This document shows positions 11,115 through 23,095 of a DNA stretch of 64,000 bases, piece by piece. The first letter of the stretch is position 1. Every line of letters begins with the position of its first letter. The notes below the pieces were generated by a model, which saw nothing but the letters and a program-made list of their open reading frames with translations, did no database searches and was not told the DNA's origin. The stretch covers positions 16,258,265-16,322,264 of the forward strand of contig NC_035170.2 of NCBI RefSeq assembly GCF_001659605.2, written 5' to 3'. Position numbers and translations under genes: made by a program. This DNA comes from Manihot esculenta. Lineage: Eukaryota > Streptophyta > Magnoliopsida > Malpighiales > Euphorbiaceae.

Positions 11115-12627
11115 TGTTAGTGTATATGCCCTACGCCATTATCTTGGACCTTTTTGTATGTCGTTTTGGTTATTAATAAAAGAGGTTTTTATCATTATTA
11201 TTTGTTTGCATGTTACATAATAATGATTATCATCCCTGGTTACTTATTATTATGTTGATAATAATAAAATATAGCCAGTATGATTATTGATTGATAATCA
11301 TGAGATGATTATGTATATGTTGATATAATTCAATAATCATAGATACTTGTTAGAGAATAAAGTATTGGATGGCCCGCACTGAGATCACTACATGGGTTAT
11401 TGTCATAAGTGAATCTCAAAGTAGTTATGTCTTAATCCTTTGACTTGAGATTGTCATAGTTTCCAACATGAGCACTATTATGTTTTGACATGACCAAACA
11501 TTGTCTTTAATCGGACAATCATAAAGGTTATGATTGAGCATAATAGAAATTATGTAGAGGATAATGAACAATCAAGATAGGACTTGTCCCTCTCTCTGAG
11601 AGAGATATCTTCTGGGCCCCTCGATAAGTGAGACTGAGAAATGCATGGCCGTGCTCAAATGAATGGATAGTGTGATCAATATCATTTGAATTTATCAGTC
11701 TACTTAGAGATCGAGAAATTATAAGTTTGAACATTATAAGTTTGACATTGACCATGACTTATGTTCAAACTAGATATCGTGTGACAAAGGGATTAATTCA
11801 TGTTCTATTTATTAGGTTTTATCGGACTATTGATCCTCATATTAGTTGGGTAGTCATAATGTCTTACTAGAGGCCACTTATGACTTATGGGTCTTGTGAG
11901 ACTGGGCCTATTGCCAATTAATGTGAGCCTATTGGGTCACACACAAAAGAACGTTGTTGATGTGCTATGACATATTAATGGGCTAAAAGCTCAAAGCCCA
12001 TTAATATAATTAATAATAATAAAGTGTTATTATTATTAATCATTAATATAATTAATAATAAAGTTTTATTATGTTAATCATTAATTAATAATAATAAAGT
12101 GTTATTATTATTAATTATTTATTATTATAAGATAATAATATTTAAAAGGTCTACAGTCTATCTGTAACTGTTACAGATAAAGGACTCGATCATATAAGAT
12201 ATTTGAGTATCTGTGAGATTGTGATAGTGGGTTATGAACGCAACTCCTTTTAGGAAAAGGAGTTGTGGGAAAAAACGAAAGACTAAAATATATAAATACC
12301 CATTCTACGAATTGTGGAAGAGATATATATTTTTGAGAAAACTCAGTCTAAATAGCTGCAGATTGTGGAACACATAATCTATCTATCTTTGAGAGAGCTA
12401 GCACTCTAGAAGGATAGAAGACGTTCGTGTGGATACCATAGAGGGTGTTCGTTTGAAAAAGCAGCACCATCAGTCCAATATTGTATCTTCTCGACGAGAT
12501 TAATAGGTTAGTCTCATATCCTTCTTGTGAATTAAACGAAGCACTCGGATTCTGGGAAAAGGAAATCCGAGAAATTTTATTTTTTCGCTGCGCCTTTGAG
12601 TTGCAATAATCTCGGGATTTCCCAACA
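11115..12627 (+). repeat. Cop1 3' LTR
   Basis: Starts TGTTAGTGTATATG, ends TTTCCCAACA. Length is 1513 bp. It has one copy of the unit that is duplicated in the 5' LTR. A self-complementary segment (12241-12266) with arms CAACTCC and GGAGTTG sits just before a TATAAATA box at 12291-12298, a plausible promoter. Confidence 0.93.
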
Positions 12628-13401
12628 TTTTCTCCATCCAATAGTATTAATTAGAGCATAAACTTTATCCAGCAATTGCAACTGGGTCAAGACAACATCA
12701 CTTATGCTTTTGTAAGAATAAATATCATAATGGAGAAAAATTTGACACTTGAACTTATCATCGCCCTCAAAATTGAAGTTACCATGTAAGTCCTGTTCCT
12801 CGGGTAAGTATCTGGCCTTGCCACTGGCTATTCTAGGCATTCTTTTCTTCTGTTTCTTTTTCGAAGGAGAAACAAGCTAAACCTCCTCACTACTAGTGTC
12901 CTTTTACTCCTGTGCTTAGCCCGTGGTTTCCTTTCCACTATGGCTAGAGGCTGTGTCCTTGCTACTGCTTTCGATTGAGACTTCTAAGACCAATGTGGTG
13001 GTCTTAGATTGCACTTTCTAGTTCTATAGCTGTTTCAAAATTTTGAGCTTGACCTCCCATTCATCATCTTCATTGGTGTGTACTTTATGGATGGGGGTTT
13101 TGCCCTTCGTCTGCGAATGAGTGGCCCTTATTGTTACGACCGGCGGAGAAGAAACCGGTGCTGACATCGTGGTTGCTGTTTGCGATGGTACCGCAAACAT
13201 TTCTATCACTCTTCGAGCGACTTGCGTTTCCATCAATGAAGTTGCCGCTGGGTCCGACGAAGCTTGATGGCGGCATGTGGAGGTAGGCACAGTAGCTGTC
13301 GTCGCATCTGACTGCGTCTCGATACGTTGGTGCTTTGCCATTGCTTGCCTGCAACAGAGAAAAGAGTCGTGAAAGAGAGAGACAAAATGTGTTGACGGCA
13401 C
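12628..13401 (-). pseudogene. E0 ORF downstream of pol (Athila env position)
   Basis: On the minus strand a start near 13344 (MAKHQRIETQSD...) begins a Ser/Thr-rich stretch that breaks at a TAG near 13023. A second open segment from 12840 (MPRIASGKARYLPEEQ...) runs to the Cop1 boundary at 12628. The two appear to be one decayed ORF, with in-frame stops between them. It lies after the C-terminus of an Athila-like pol, where Athila elements carry an env-like or accessory ORF. A pyrimidine-rich stretch ending TGTTGCAG just before the first ATG resembles a splice acceptor. The protein is not one I can name with confidence. It may relate to the plant transposon-protein domain seen in non-autonomous Athila-type elements (inference). 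Confidence 0.55.
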
Positions 13402-13754
13402 AAGGAAGAAGAGAGAGAAAGAGAGAAAAAAAAAGAAAAGTGAATAAGAATTTTGGGTTTTTCAATAAAAGTAAACAGTAAATAAAAATAGTAAAAATAA
13501 AATTATCTCTTTTAAGAGCAGTTATAAAACTTACTCAAATAACTTACCACTCAAATACCATTGAAGGTCATCTATAAAGTTTGGACTTGTCCAAAATATC
13601 TAATCTACTCCAAGGTTAAAGATAATAGAGAAATAAAAATTAAAAATTAAAAGAAAAACCTCCGGGTGACCGAACAGGCTTGGCAAGCCTATCGCCTTGG
13701 GTTGCCTCCCAAGTAGTGCCCTTGTTTACTATCCTAAGCTAGACTTTCCTCTTT
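13402..13754 (-). other. E0 noncoding spacer between pol and downstream ORF
   Basis: AT-rich, no supported ORF. On the minus strand it starts after the pol stop with the phrase GGGCACTACTTGGGAGGCAA, a conserved post-coding motif also seen after the AthA gag. It ends with a long pyrimidine tract (about 13375-13450). Confidence 0.55.
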
Positions 13755-13843
13755 TCAAGCATCAATCTGTGGTACCTCCAGAACTATAATTTTTTCATCC
13801 TTAGGCTTAAACCCCCCATAGAAAGGTTTGAGCTTAAGGCCAT
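13755..13843 (-). pseudogene. E0 pol C-terminal end
   Basis: Minus-strand reading gives LKLKPFYGGFKPKDE and a stop at 13757-13755. This is the typical C-terminal tail of Athila-type integrase polyproteins (established family pattern). The preceding codons (Val-Asn-Gly) are on the far side of AthA LTR1 at 15341. LTR1 is inserted here with duplication GCCAT (13839-13843 and 15341-15345). Confidence 0.8.
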
Positions 13844-15340
13844 TCACTGTGCGGTTGTCGAAACCGGTCAAAAATAACCTTTTTGGTTATCCACAATTTT
13901 ACAACTGTAGATAGTGGCAAAAGGATGGAATTCACAGGGAATTGATACTCACCTATTTTTCTTATCAAATACCAAGTAAAGAAATTGCAAATAAATAAAA
14001 GGGGGTTTTGAAATTTGTTGAATTAAACTAATACTAAAAGCAATAAAGTAAAGCAAATAATAAGGTAAAGAATATTCAAATATGAGAAAAGCTCTAGTTG
14101 AAGAATTGGATCCACTTCAGTTGTTGGGATTGATCATTGACACTTAGGTTCCTTTATTTGATTCAATAAATTAGTTATGGGGGTGGAAGACGCTTCTCAC
14201 CACCATATCCCTCATTAAGCATAGATTAACTAGGAAACGTTCTCTAATTAATCACTAATCAACAAGTTGCCAAGGAACGTCCTGTTAGGAAATCCAAATA
14301 TTATTGCAACCCAAAGGAGCAGCGGAAAAATAAAATTTCTCTGATTTTCTTTTCCCATAATCTGAGTGCTTCGTTTATTTCATAAGAAGGATATGAGACT
14401 AACCTATTAATCTCGTCAAGAAGATATAATGTCGGACTGATGGTGCTGCTTTTTCAAACGAACACCCTCTATGGTATCCACATGAACGTCTTCTATCCTT
14501 CTAGAGTGCTAGCTCTCTCAAGGATGGATAGATTATGTGCTCCACAATCTGCAATAGTTAGACTGAATTTTTCACAAAAATTAACATCATATCCACAATC
14601 TGTAGAAGGAGTATTGATATGTTTCAGTCTTTTGTTTTCCTACAACTCTTTTCCCAAAAGAGTTGTGTTCAGAACCAACTATCACGATCTCGTAGATACT
14701 CAAATATCTTATGTGATAGAGTCCTTTATCTGTAACAGTTATAGATAGATTTGCAGATCTTTAAAATATTATTATCTCATAATAATAAATAATTAATAAT
14801 TAATATTATTAATAATAATAACACTTTATTATTATTAATTATATTAATTATATTAATGGGCTTTGGGCTTTTCAATCCAAAAGGTGAAGAGCTTTCTCTT
14901 GCTTGTTTGTGATCCTTTTATAGCTGAAAGTGCTGCCCTAGATTTCCTTGTTGAGATGACTTTTGAATTTTGAATTTTGAATTATTGTGAGGCAAGTGCA
15001 TCTTCTTGAGATTTGGCTTCCTGAATAAGCTGAATTGAATGCTAAGGTGTCTTCACATTTTTAATAAGGGAAAGACTTCTTGAAGATTTGAAATTTGAAT
15101 TTCAAATTACTCTGCTATCTATACTTTCCTTATTTATCTTCACTTCAACTGCAACTTGGCTTGGGCAAACCATGCTTGTTCTCATTTATCCTCTTTTAGA
15201 CAGTTTTAAGAGCATTTTCACCGGATTATCTCTTTACACCATTTTCTGCAAAATAAGATCAAAACCACAGAATTAGACAGAAAATGTGTAAATTAACACT
15301 AATAACAACATGATAAATTGGTCTAAATTTGGTCTGATCA
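13844..15340 (-). repeat. AthA LTR1
   Basis: On the minus strand it starts TGATCAGACCAAATTTAGACC at 15340 and ends CGCACAGTGA at 13844 (the family end is CACAGTCA). It is flanked by GCCAT on both sides. A Cop-family LTR fragment (14283-14870) interrupts it, and about 0.46 kb of the AthA LTR around the landing site is missing compared with LTR2. Confidence 0.9.
14283..14870 (-). repeat. Truncated Cop-family LTR inside AthA LTR1
   Basis: Starts TGTTAGGAAATCC (reverse of the Cop LTR end) and follows the Cop LTR through the AT-rich TTATTATTAAT block to TTAATGGGCTTTGGGC. It then switches directly back to AthA LTR sequence (TTCAATCC). The U3 part of the Cop LTR and adjoining AthA sequence have been deleted together. 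No target duplication remains. Confidence 0.85.
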
Positions 15341-16397
15341 GCCATTCACTTTAAAAATTTTACCAGTTTCAAGACTTTGAATTTGCATAGCTCCATGGTT
15401 AAATATTTTAATCACAACAAATGGACCAATCTGTCATGTCTTCAACTTCCCTAGAAAGAGTTTTAATCTAGAATAGAAAATTGGAACTTTTTGTCCCACC
15501 CTAAAACTTTTTTGAGAAATTGATTCATCATGAAATGTCTTGGTTTTCTCCTTGTAAATTCTGGCACTTTCATATGCTTCATTCCTTATTTTCTCCAGTT
15601 CCAACAATCATAACCTTCGATTAGAACTTACCTCAATTAAGCTGCGGTTCCATTGCTTTACCGCCCAGAAAGCTTTATGCTCTTGTTCAACTGGCAAATG
15701 GCAAGGCTTGCTATAAACTAGCCAGAACAGTGACATGCCTATTGGGGTCTTGTAGGCTGTCCTATAAGTCCATAGTGCATCAATGCGGTTGCTCCAGTCT
15801 CTCCTATTGACACTGACAGTTTTTTCTAGGATTGATTTTATTTTCCAATTGGAAACCTTTGCTTGACCGTTTGTCTGTGGATTATACGCTGTAGAGGCAG
15901 ATTAATTACTTCATACTTTCTCAACAATAATTCGATCACTCTATTATAAAAGTGCGTTCCTCGATCATTAACAAGTAGTCGCAGAACTCCAAACCTAGTA
16001 AATATATGGTTTTTTAAGAAAATAGAAATAACTTTCAAATAATTAGTTCTAGTGGCCTTACCCTCTAGTCACTTCGAAACATAGTCAACAACAAGCAAAA
16101 TATATTGATTTCCAAATGAAGAGGGGAATGGACCTATAAAATCTATGCCCCATATATCAAAAATTTCAATTACCAGAATTGGTGCAAGGGGTATTTGATA
16201 TCGGTATCCCAAATTACATGTCTTTTGACAATTGAAAAATGCCCTACATAACATATAGGAGTCTTTGAATACATTGGGCCAATAGAGTCCACATTCTAGC
16301 ATCTTCCTTACTGTCCTCCTTAGACCGAAGTGCCCTTTACAAGCTTCTGAGTAGCATAAATGAAAAATGAACTCCATTTCACTTTCAGGGACAAATA
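15341..16397 (-). pseudogene. IN1, Athila-like integrase fragment
   Basis: Minus-strand frames encode the end of an Athila-type pol. They show an HHCC-like region (CYSEACKGHFGLRRT, then CQKTCNLGYR), the first catalytic Asp in IWGIDFIGPFP, the second in NDRGTHFYNR, then [19 protein letters not shown] and FKVNG C-terminal motifs. The first Cys of the zinc pair region reads CRAF instead of CKAC as in IN2. Several frameshifts and stops make it non-functional. At its upstream edge (16397) it is fused to a truncated AthA LTR. At its downstream edge LTR1 interrupts the codons after Val-Asn-Gly. Confidence 0.85.
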
Positions 16398-17064
16398 TGC
16401 ATAAATATTGATAAACAAAAGATAAATAATATATGTTCAGATCTCCCAATCTATAAAACAACTAAAGTTTCACCTAATCTTCAACTAGAAAAAGAGGTTT
16501 CAGCCACTCATGGCTGAAACAAAACACAAAAAATAAAAGAAAGAGAAGAGGAAGAGGAACCGGCCGATGGCTTGGAGAAGGAGGCGTGCGACTCTTCAAT
16601 CCGAAAGGTGGAGAAGAGCTTTCTCTTGCTTATTTGTGATCCTTTTATAGCTGAAAGTGCTGCCCTAGATTTCCTTATTGAGACGGCTTTTGAATTTTGA
16701 ATTTTGAATTTTGAATTTTGAATTCTTGTGAGACAAGTGCATCTTCTTGAGATTTGACTTCATGAATAAGCTGAATTGAATGCTGAGGTGTCTTCACATT
16801 TTTAATAAGGTAAAGACTTCTTGAAGATTTGAAATTTGAATTTCAAATTACTCTGCTATCTATACTTTCCTTATTTATCTTCACTTCAGCTGCAACTTGG
16901 CTTGGGCAAGCCATGCTTATTCTCCTTTATCCTCTTTTAAACAGTTTTAAGTGCATTTTCACCAGATTATCTCTTTACACCGTTTTCTGCAAAATAATAT
17001 CAAAACCACATAATTAGGCAGAAAATGTGTAAATTAACACTAATAACAACATGATAAATGGGTC
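16398..17064 (-). repeat. Partial AthA LTR fused to IN1
   Basis: Matches the first half of the AthA LTR (minus strand, from GACCCATTTATCATG to the segment GATTGGGAGATCTGAAC... TATTTATGCA), including TATAAAAGG at about 16644-16652. It stops abruptly at TGCATA where integrase sequence begins. About 30 bp at the LTR start and the purine tract are deleted compared with the second copy (38871-38903). Confidence 0.88.
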
Positions 17065-18244
17065 CACATCTAGCCCTTTACTTGTCCTCAAGCAAATAAA
17101 CTTAGTCAAACAAGCTCTCTTTACTACTTGACCCTTTATTTCCACTTAAGCTCTTACCCTAGACCCCTACTTTGAAGCATTACAGTGAAGAGTGTATGCA
17201 CCAAGGTTACTCTCCTTCTTTCCTTGTCTCCCTTTACCTACCATGACTACTAATTGTTTTCCTCATTAGAGAGATTATACATGCACATATTCTTGTTCAG
17301 TTTAGACTTTTCCTAGCTCTTGGAGTGATTTGCCTTTACTTGAAGCACTTTATTCAGCTTTTTGTACTTTATTCTTGCTTGAAAAAGTCACCAACCTTTT
17401 AACGTGAAGGTACATATTTGTGATACCCACCCTTAGTTACTCAATTGATCACCTGTTCAAGTGGCTACTAGCTCTGTCCATAGTCTTTGACCATTGGAAC
17501 AGTTTTTATTTTGTGCTTTTGAGGTCTTTGCCTTTGCTGAATTTTCTTTTTCTCAATGAACTGGGCAAATCAACACCAATTGCTAAAATAAGTCATGTTT
17601 GTTTCACACATCTTTCATTTTATTATTCTTTCTAATGAGTAATAAAATTCATTTTTACCATAGTAAGCCCAAAAATTCAATTGAAAAGGAAATTCTCAAA
17701 AATAAATACAACTCACTGCAATTGATTCAACTTAGGTTTAAAGAGTCATCACAGCAATGGGGTTATGGAAAGAAAGCTCATTCAACATAGCCTATGTGTT
17801 TGAGTAAAGCATACCAAAACAGAAAAAAAAAAGAAAAAAAAAATTGTGGCTACATGTGTGTGAAAGCAAAAAAAGAAAAAATTTCACCTAATGTATGCTA
17901 ATTAAAAATTAAAACTTAAATGGATATAAAAGAAATAAAAAAAAAAGAATGCATGGAGCATCAAAATTCAGAGATATGCACCCCCACACCTAATTCATGC
18001 ATTGTCCTCAATGCAATGGAAATATTAAAGCTTAAGAGACTGAGTACTGCCCTGGTGTGGTTGTTTGGGCAGCTGTTTAGGTAAACAGCTGGCCAAACTA
18101 GGTGTCTCGGTGTGCAGATGGCAGTATGCATTGCACCTACAGCTGCAGCATGTCTTCCATTGGGCAAGTTACCTCCGCTGGGTTGCCTCCCAGTAGCGCC
18201 CTAGTTTAAAGTCACGGGCTGGACCTTCTCGACTTGATCAAGGC
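17065..18244 (-). other. AthA unit 1 3' noncoding region
   Basis: No ORF is supported. On the minus strand it follows the gag stop, contains the GGGCGCTACTGGGAGGCAAC motif (about 18181-18205), GGTGTGGGGGTGCATATC near 17974-17991, A/T homopolymer runs (17820-17950), and leads into the LTR. It is nearly identical in order and content to 38895-40062. Confidence 0.8.
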
Positions 18245-20674
18245 TCAAGTAATTGGGGGAGGGAAAAGGGTCTCAACTGAATTAAGTAAAAAGTGCAACA
18301 CACTTTTTGTTTTGGTCATAACCCGTCCGATTTCCTTTATGTACTCAGGAAGTAACATGATTAGTTTCTCCTCTTTCAAGTGAGGTGTGCCTCTAGCCCT
18401 TATGTTTGCATTTTTGAGATGATTGGGCAGCACTTCGAACTCCAATTCATATTTCTCCATAGGTGTCTACAATTTAGTACTGAATTTGAGCAAATTAAAT
18501 TCTGCCTCATCCTCCGCTGGTGGTTTGGGAAAACCACTTTCTGGTTGTGCTATCTGTATAACTGGCTTGGGCAAACCAAAATTTGCCTAGGCTGTCTGCT
18601 GAAGTAGTTTGGGCAAACCGCTTTCTGTCAATTGCGTGTAGCAGGCTATTTCTTCCATTTCAGTTTCTTTCAAAATTTTCCTGTTCTCCTCATCCTCCTG
18701 GCTGGTATCCTTTGTTGGAAAGGGAGGTGTAATTGTGAATTTTTCTTGCTCTTCTGAATTATGCTTTTGTCTTGAATCTGCCTGTCCAGTTTATTTGGGC
18801 AAACAGATTTTTGCTTTATCCGTCTGTTTGGACAAATAGTTTATGCCCTGCTGTGCAGTCTGCCTGTTTGTTTGGCTTGTTGTTTGGGCAAACATATTTT
18901 CTGGATCACTTTCTAGTATATTTTCTTCAGCAACCTGTTTTTGCAATTGTGCAGCCTTATCATAATCCCTATTATTCGGAAGCTCTCTCCCACTTCTCAA
19001 TGTGATGGCACTAACATTTTGCTTTAGATTAATCTCTATTTCAGAAGGTAATTTCCCTTAAGATTCTAGCTTACTCACGGAAGTAGCCATTTGACCCATT
19101 TGCTCTTGAAGGTTTTGCACCGTATTTGCTAAAGATTTTACAATCTCTTAAAGGGGAACACTTGATTCTTGAGGTATTGCTTGGGCTGGATTTGATATTG
19201 ATTTGCCCTAGCATAACTGAAGTTTGGGTACTCCCTCCAACCTAGATTGTAGGTGTCAAAGTAGGGATCGTATCTTTGCTGTCCATTAAATCCTCCATTG
19301 GTATTGACTTTTTGTTCTTAATGAATTTGTTGAGCCTGAACTACAACCAAACTATATGGACAACAGAAGTTAAATAAAAAATTTGTGAGGCTAAGGAAGA
19401 TGTACTTACCTCATTAACTCTCCTTGGCAGTTCTTTTTGATCTCCATATTGCTTGGATGCAGCTACCATTGTTGAAATTAACTCTCTAATTGCTTGAGGT
19501 CTTTTATCTTCAATTGAACCTCCACATGTTGCATCAATGAATTTTCTTTCGGATGGCAGCAAACCTCCATAAAAATGTTTAATAAGGGATTTATCAGAGA
19601 TGTAATATTGAGGGCAGCTTGTGCACAATCGATTGAATCTTTTCCAATATTCATATAACTCTTCATAATCTATTTGCTTGATGTAATGGATCTCTCTTCT
19701 GATGCCAATAACTTTTGAGGTTGGGAAGTATTCGCTCAAGAAGGCTCTCACCATCCCTTCCTATGAAGTGATGGATCTGGGTGGTAAATAGAACAACCAA
19801 TCTTTGGCAAAATCATCAAGAGAAAAGGGAAAGGCTCTTAATTTAACGTGCTATTTCGAAATACCTTAAGGCCTCATTGTTGAGCACACAATGTGAAATT
19901 CTTTAAGATGCTTGTGAGGATCTTCATTCTCCAAACCTCTGAATTTTGGAATTAGGTGAATTAATCCGGTTTTAAGCTCAAAAGGGTGCTGTCAAAGGTG
20001 GGTAAGTGATGCACCATAGTGCTTGATCATCCACGGGTGTTGCTAGTTCGCGAAGAGTCCTTTCTTGCGCCATTGGAGCTCTCACCTCAACATTTTCATC
20101 TTCAAATTCAGCAAGAACAGCAGCTGGTTCAAGTGCAGCAGCTGCTGCATTTTCTGACTCTTCAGGTGCTGCTGTGACTGCCTTTATTGCAGCTAATTCA
20201 GATGTTGTTTAGGGGCTAGTTCGGATGCAGTAGCTTGTGTATCAGTTATGGATGAATCTGTCACCTCTGCAGCAGATTCTACAGTTGGTTCAGTTTCAAG
20301 TGCAGTGGCTATTTTAGTAATTGGTTCAGCATCTGATTCAGCAAGTACATCAATGATTTGTGCAGTAGACTCAGCAGCTGGTTCTGTTTCTTAGGACAGC
20401 AAGTTTGACAGCAGATTTAGCTTTGATTTCAGCAGCAGGTGGACAAGATTTTTTTGTTTCTTAGACAGCAGTCTTGACAGTAGGTGCAGAACGTGATTGT
20501 TCAGTAGCATTGGTCTAAATGTGTTGTGCAGCAAATTAAATTGTGGCTTCCAAGTTGGTGGCTGCCGTTTGATGAAGACTGTTTTGAGGCTTGGTTCCTC
20601 GGATTGGCTTGTCTTGATGTGCACTCAATTTCTAGATCGTAAAGTAGATTTTCTTTATGTCCAGCCCTGGTTAT
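18245..20674 (-). pseudogene. AthA gag pseudogene, unit 1
   Basis: Reading minus: the expected start is ATA instead of the ATG present in unit 2. Next come a Gln/Thr/Glu/Ala-rich linker (about 20060-20400), and an Athila-type gag core with ITYPP...PFELKTG, LIHL, PKFRGLENEDPHKHLKEFH and FLSEYFPTSK-type motifs (about 20050-19340). A C-terminal part includes ITLRSGREL near 19005-18975, and the end is ARGTPHLKEEK...LFPPPIT with a stop at 18245. Frameshifts and stops occur throughout. No protease, RT or integrase follows in the same unit, so AthA is non-autonomous as seen here. Confidence 0.85.
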
Positions 20675-20705
20675 AAAAGAAAAATAAATTAGTTAAATCA
20701 GTTTT

Positions 20706-20720
20706 CCAGCAACGACGCCA
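20706..20720 (-). other. AthA primer-binding site, unit 1
   Basis: Minus strand TGGCGTCGTTGCTGG, 5 bases after the LTR2 end. Two bases differ from the unit 2 site, which matches the 3' end of plant tRNA-Asp. The differences (C to T, C to T) fit decay by cytosine deamination. Confidence 0.8.
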
Positions 20721-21540
20721 ATTTTTGACTGTGCGGTTGTCGAAGCCGGTCAAAAATAACCTTTTTGGTTATCCCCAATTTTACATTGTAGATAGTGGCA
20801 AAAGGATCGAATCCACAGGGAATTGATACTCACCTATTTTTCTTATCAAAGACCAAGTGAAGAAATTGCAAATAAATAAAAGGGGGTTTTGAGATTTGTT
20901 GAATTAAACTAATACTGAAAGCAATAAAGTAAAGCAAATAATAAAGTAAAGAAGATTCAAATATGAGAAAAGCTCTAGTTGAAAAATTGGATCCACTTCA
21001 GTTGTTGGGATTGATCATTGACACTTAGGTTCCTTTATTTGATTCAATAAATTAGTTATAGGGGTGGAAGACGCTTCTCACTACCATATCTCTCCTTAAG
21101 CATAGATTAACTAGGAAACGTTCTCTAATTAATCACTAATCAACAAGTTGCCAAGGAACGTCCTTGGGGCTTTTAGCATCAATCAATCGTTAATTGCATT
21201 AAGAACTAGAGAGACCTAATTTTAGCTACCCAAACGTATGGTGATATCGCTAGGTTATGTAATCTCCTTGATTTTTACACCAAGAGTTACCTGTGTTTGA
21301 ATAATCCAAGTAATTATGGACTTAAAACTATCCAAACTAACAAATTATTACTTTGCAATCAAGAATCAATGGGCCCTATTGATCCAAACAACAAAGCAAC
21401 AATGGAATTAAGCATGAAATTGCATAAATATTGATAAACAAAAGATAAACAATATATGTTCATATCTCCCAATCCATAAAACAACTAAAGTTTCTCCTAA
21501 TGTTCAATAAGAAAAAGAAGTTTGAGCCACTCATGGCTGA

Positions 21541-23095
21541 TGTTGAGAAATCCTGAGATTATTGCAACCCAAAGGCGCAGTGGAAAAATAAAATTTATCG
21601 GATTTCCTTTTTCCAAAATCTAAGTGCTTCGTTTAATTCACAAGAAGGATATGAGACTAACCTGTTAATCTCGTCGAGAAGATACAATGTTGGACTGATG
21701 GTGCTGCTTTTTTAAACGAACACCCTCTATGGTATCCACACGAACGTCTTCTATCCTTCTAGGGTGCTAGTTCTCTCAAAGATAGATAGATTATGTGCTC
21801 GACAATCTGCAGCTATTTAGACTGAGTTTTCTCAAAAATTGTACCTTCCACAATTCGTAGAAGGGGTATTTATATGTTTCAGTCTTTTGTTTTTCCCACA
21901 ACTCATTTTCCTAAAAAGAGTTGTGTTTTTCCTACAACTCCTTTTCCTAAAAGTAGTTGTGTTTTTCCTACAAGTCCTTTTTCTAAAAGGAGTTGTGTTC
22001 ATAACCCATTATCACAATCTCACAGATACTCAAATATCTTATGTGATAGAGTCCTTTATCCGTAACAGTTTCAAATAGACTGCAGATCTTTTAAATATTA
22101 TTATCTCATAATAATAAATGATTAATAATAATAACACTTTATTATTAATAATTATATTAATAATTAATATTAATAATAATAACACTTTATTATTATTAAT
22201 TATATTAATGGGCTTTGAGTTTTTAGCCCATTAATATGACATAGCACATCAACAATGTTCTTTTGTGTGTGACCCAATAGGCTCACATTAATTGACAATA
22301 GGCCCAGTTCCACAAGGCCCATAAGTCATAAGTGGCCTCTAGCGAGACATTATGACTATCCAACTAATATGAGGATCAATAGTCTGATAAAGCCTAATAA
22401 ATAGAACATGAATTAATTCATTTGTCACACGATATCTAGTTTGAACATAAGTCATGGTCAATATCAAACTTATAATATTCAAACTTATGATTTCTCGATA
22501 TCTAAGTAGACTGATAAATTCAAATGATATTGATCACACTATCAATTCATTTGAGTACGGCCATGCATTTCTCAGTCTCACTTATCGAGGGGTCCAGAAG
22601 ATATCTCTCTCAAAGAGAGGGACAAATCCTATCTTGATTGTTCAATATCCTCTACATAATTTCTATTATGCTCAATCATAACCTTTATGATTGTCCGATT
22701 AAATACAATGTTAGGTTATGTCAAAACATAATAGTCCTTATATTGGAAACTATGACAATCTCAAGTCAAAAGATTAAGACATAACTACTTCGAGATTCAC
22801 TTATGACAATAACCCATGTAGTGATCTCAATGCGGGTCCATCCAATACTTTGTTCTCTAACAAGTATATATGATTATTGAATTATATCAACATATACATA
22901 ATCATCTCATGATTATCAATCAATAATCATACTAGCTATATTTTATTATTATCAACATAATAATAAGTAATCAGAGATGATAATCATTATTATGTAACAT
23001 GCAAACAAATAATAATGATAAAAACCTCTTTTATTAATAACCAAAACGACATACAAAAAGGTCCAAGATAATGGCCTAGGACATAGACACTAACA
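21541..23095 (-). repeat. Cop2 3' LTR
   Basis: 1555 bp, minus strand TGTTAGTGTCTATG to ATTTCTCAACA. It contains three tandem self-complementary segments with arms like ACAACTC/GAGTTGT (about 21896-22000) next to the predicted promoter, and the AT-rich trinucleotide block 22080-22205. Confidence 0.93.

Larger units (their letters stand above)
2855..12627 (+). mobile_element. Cop1, degraded Copia LTR retrotransposon
   Basis: A complete but dead Copia element: 5' LTR 2855-4611, initiator-Met-type primer site, leader, gag-pol remnant 5602-11094, purine-rich tract and 3' LTR 11115-12627. Domain order is zinc knuckle, protease, integrase, reverse transcriptase, RNase H, which is the Copia order. 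Long LTRs and protein style suggest the Angela/Tork side of Copia (inference). Without the 2162-bp Tek1 LTR and its 5-bp duplication, Cop1 is about 7.6 kb. It sits in the E0 downstream ORF. Confidence 0.93.

Noticed and set aside
14930..15330. Small hydrophobic ORF (MKFEFQITLLSILSLFIFTS...) repeated at 15088, 16829, 36905 and 38642
   Set aside because: It recurs because each AthA LTR (full or partial) contains this sequence, on the strand opposite to the LTR. It is not an independent conserved gene.
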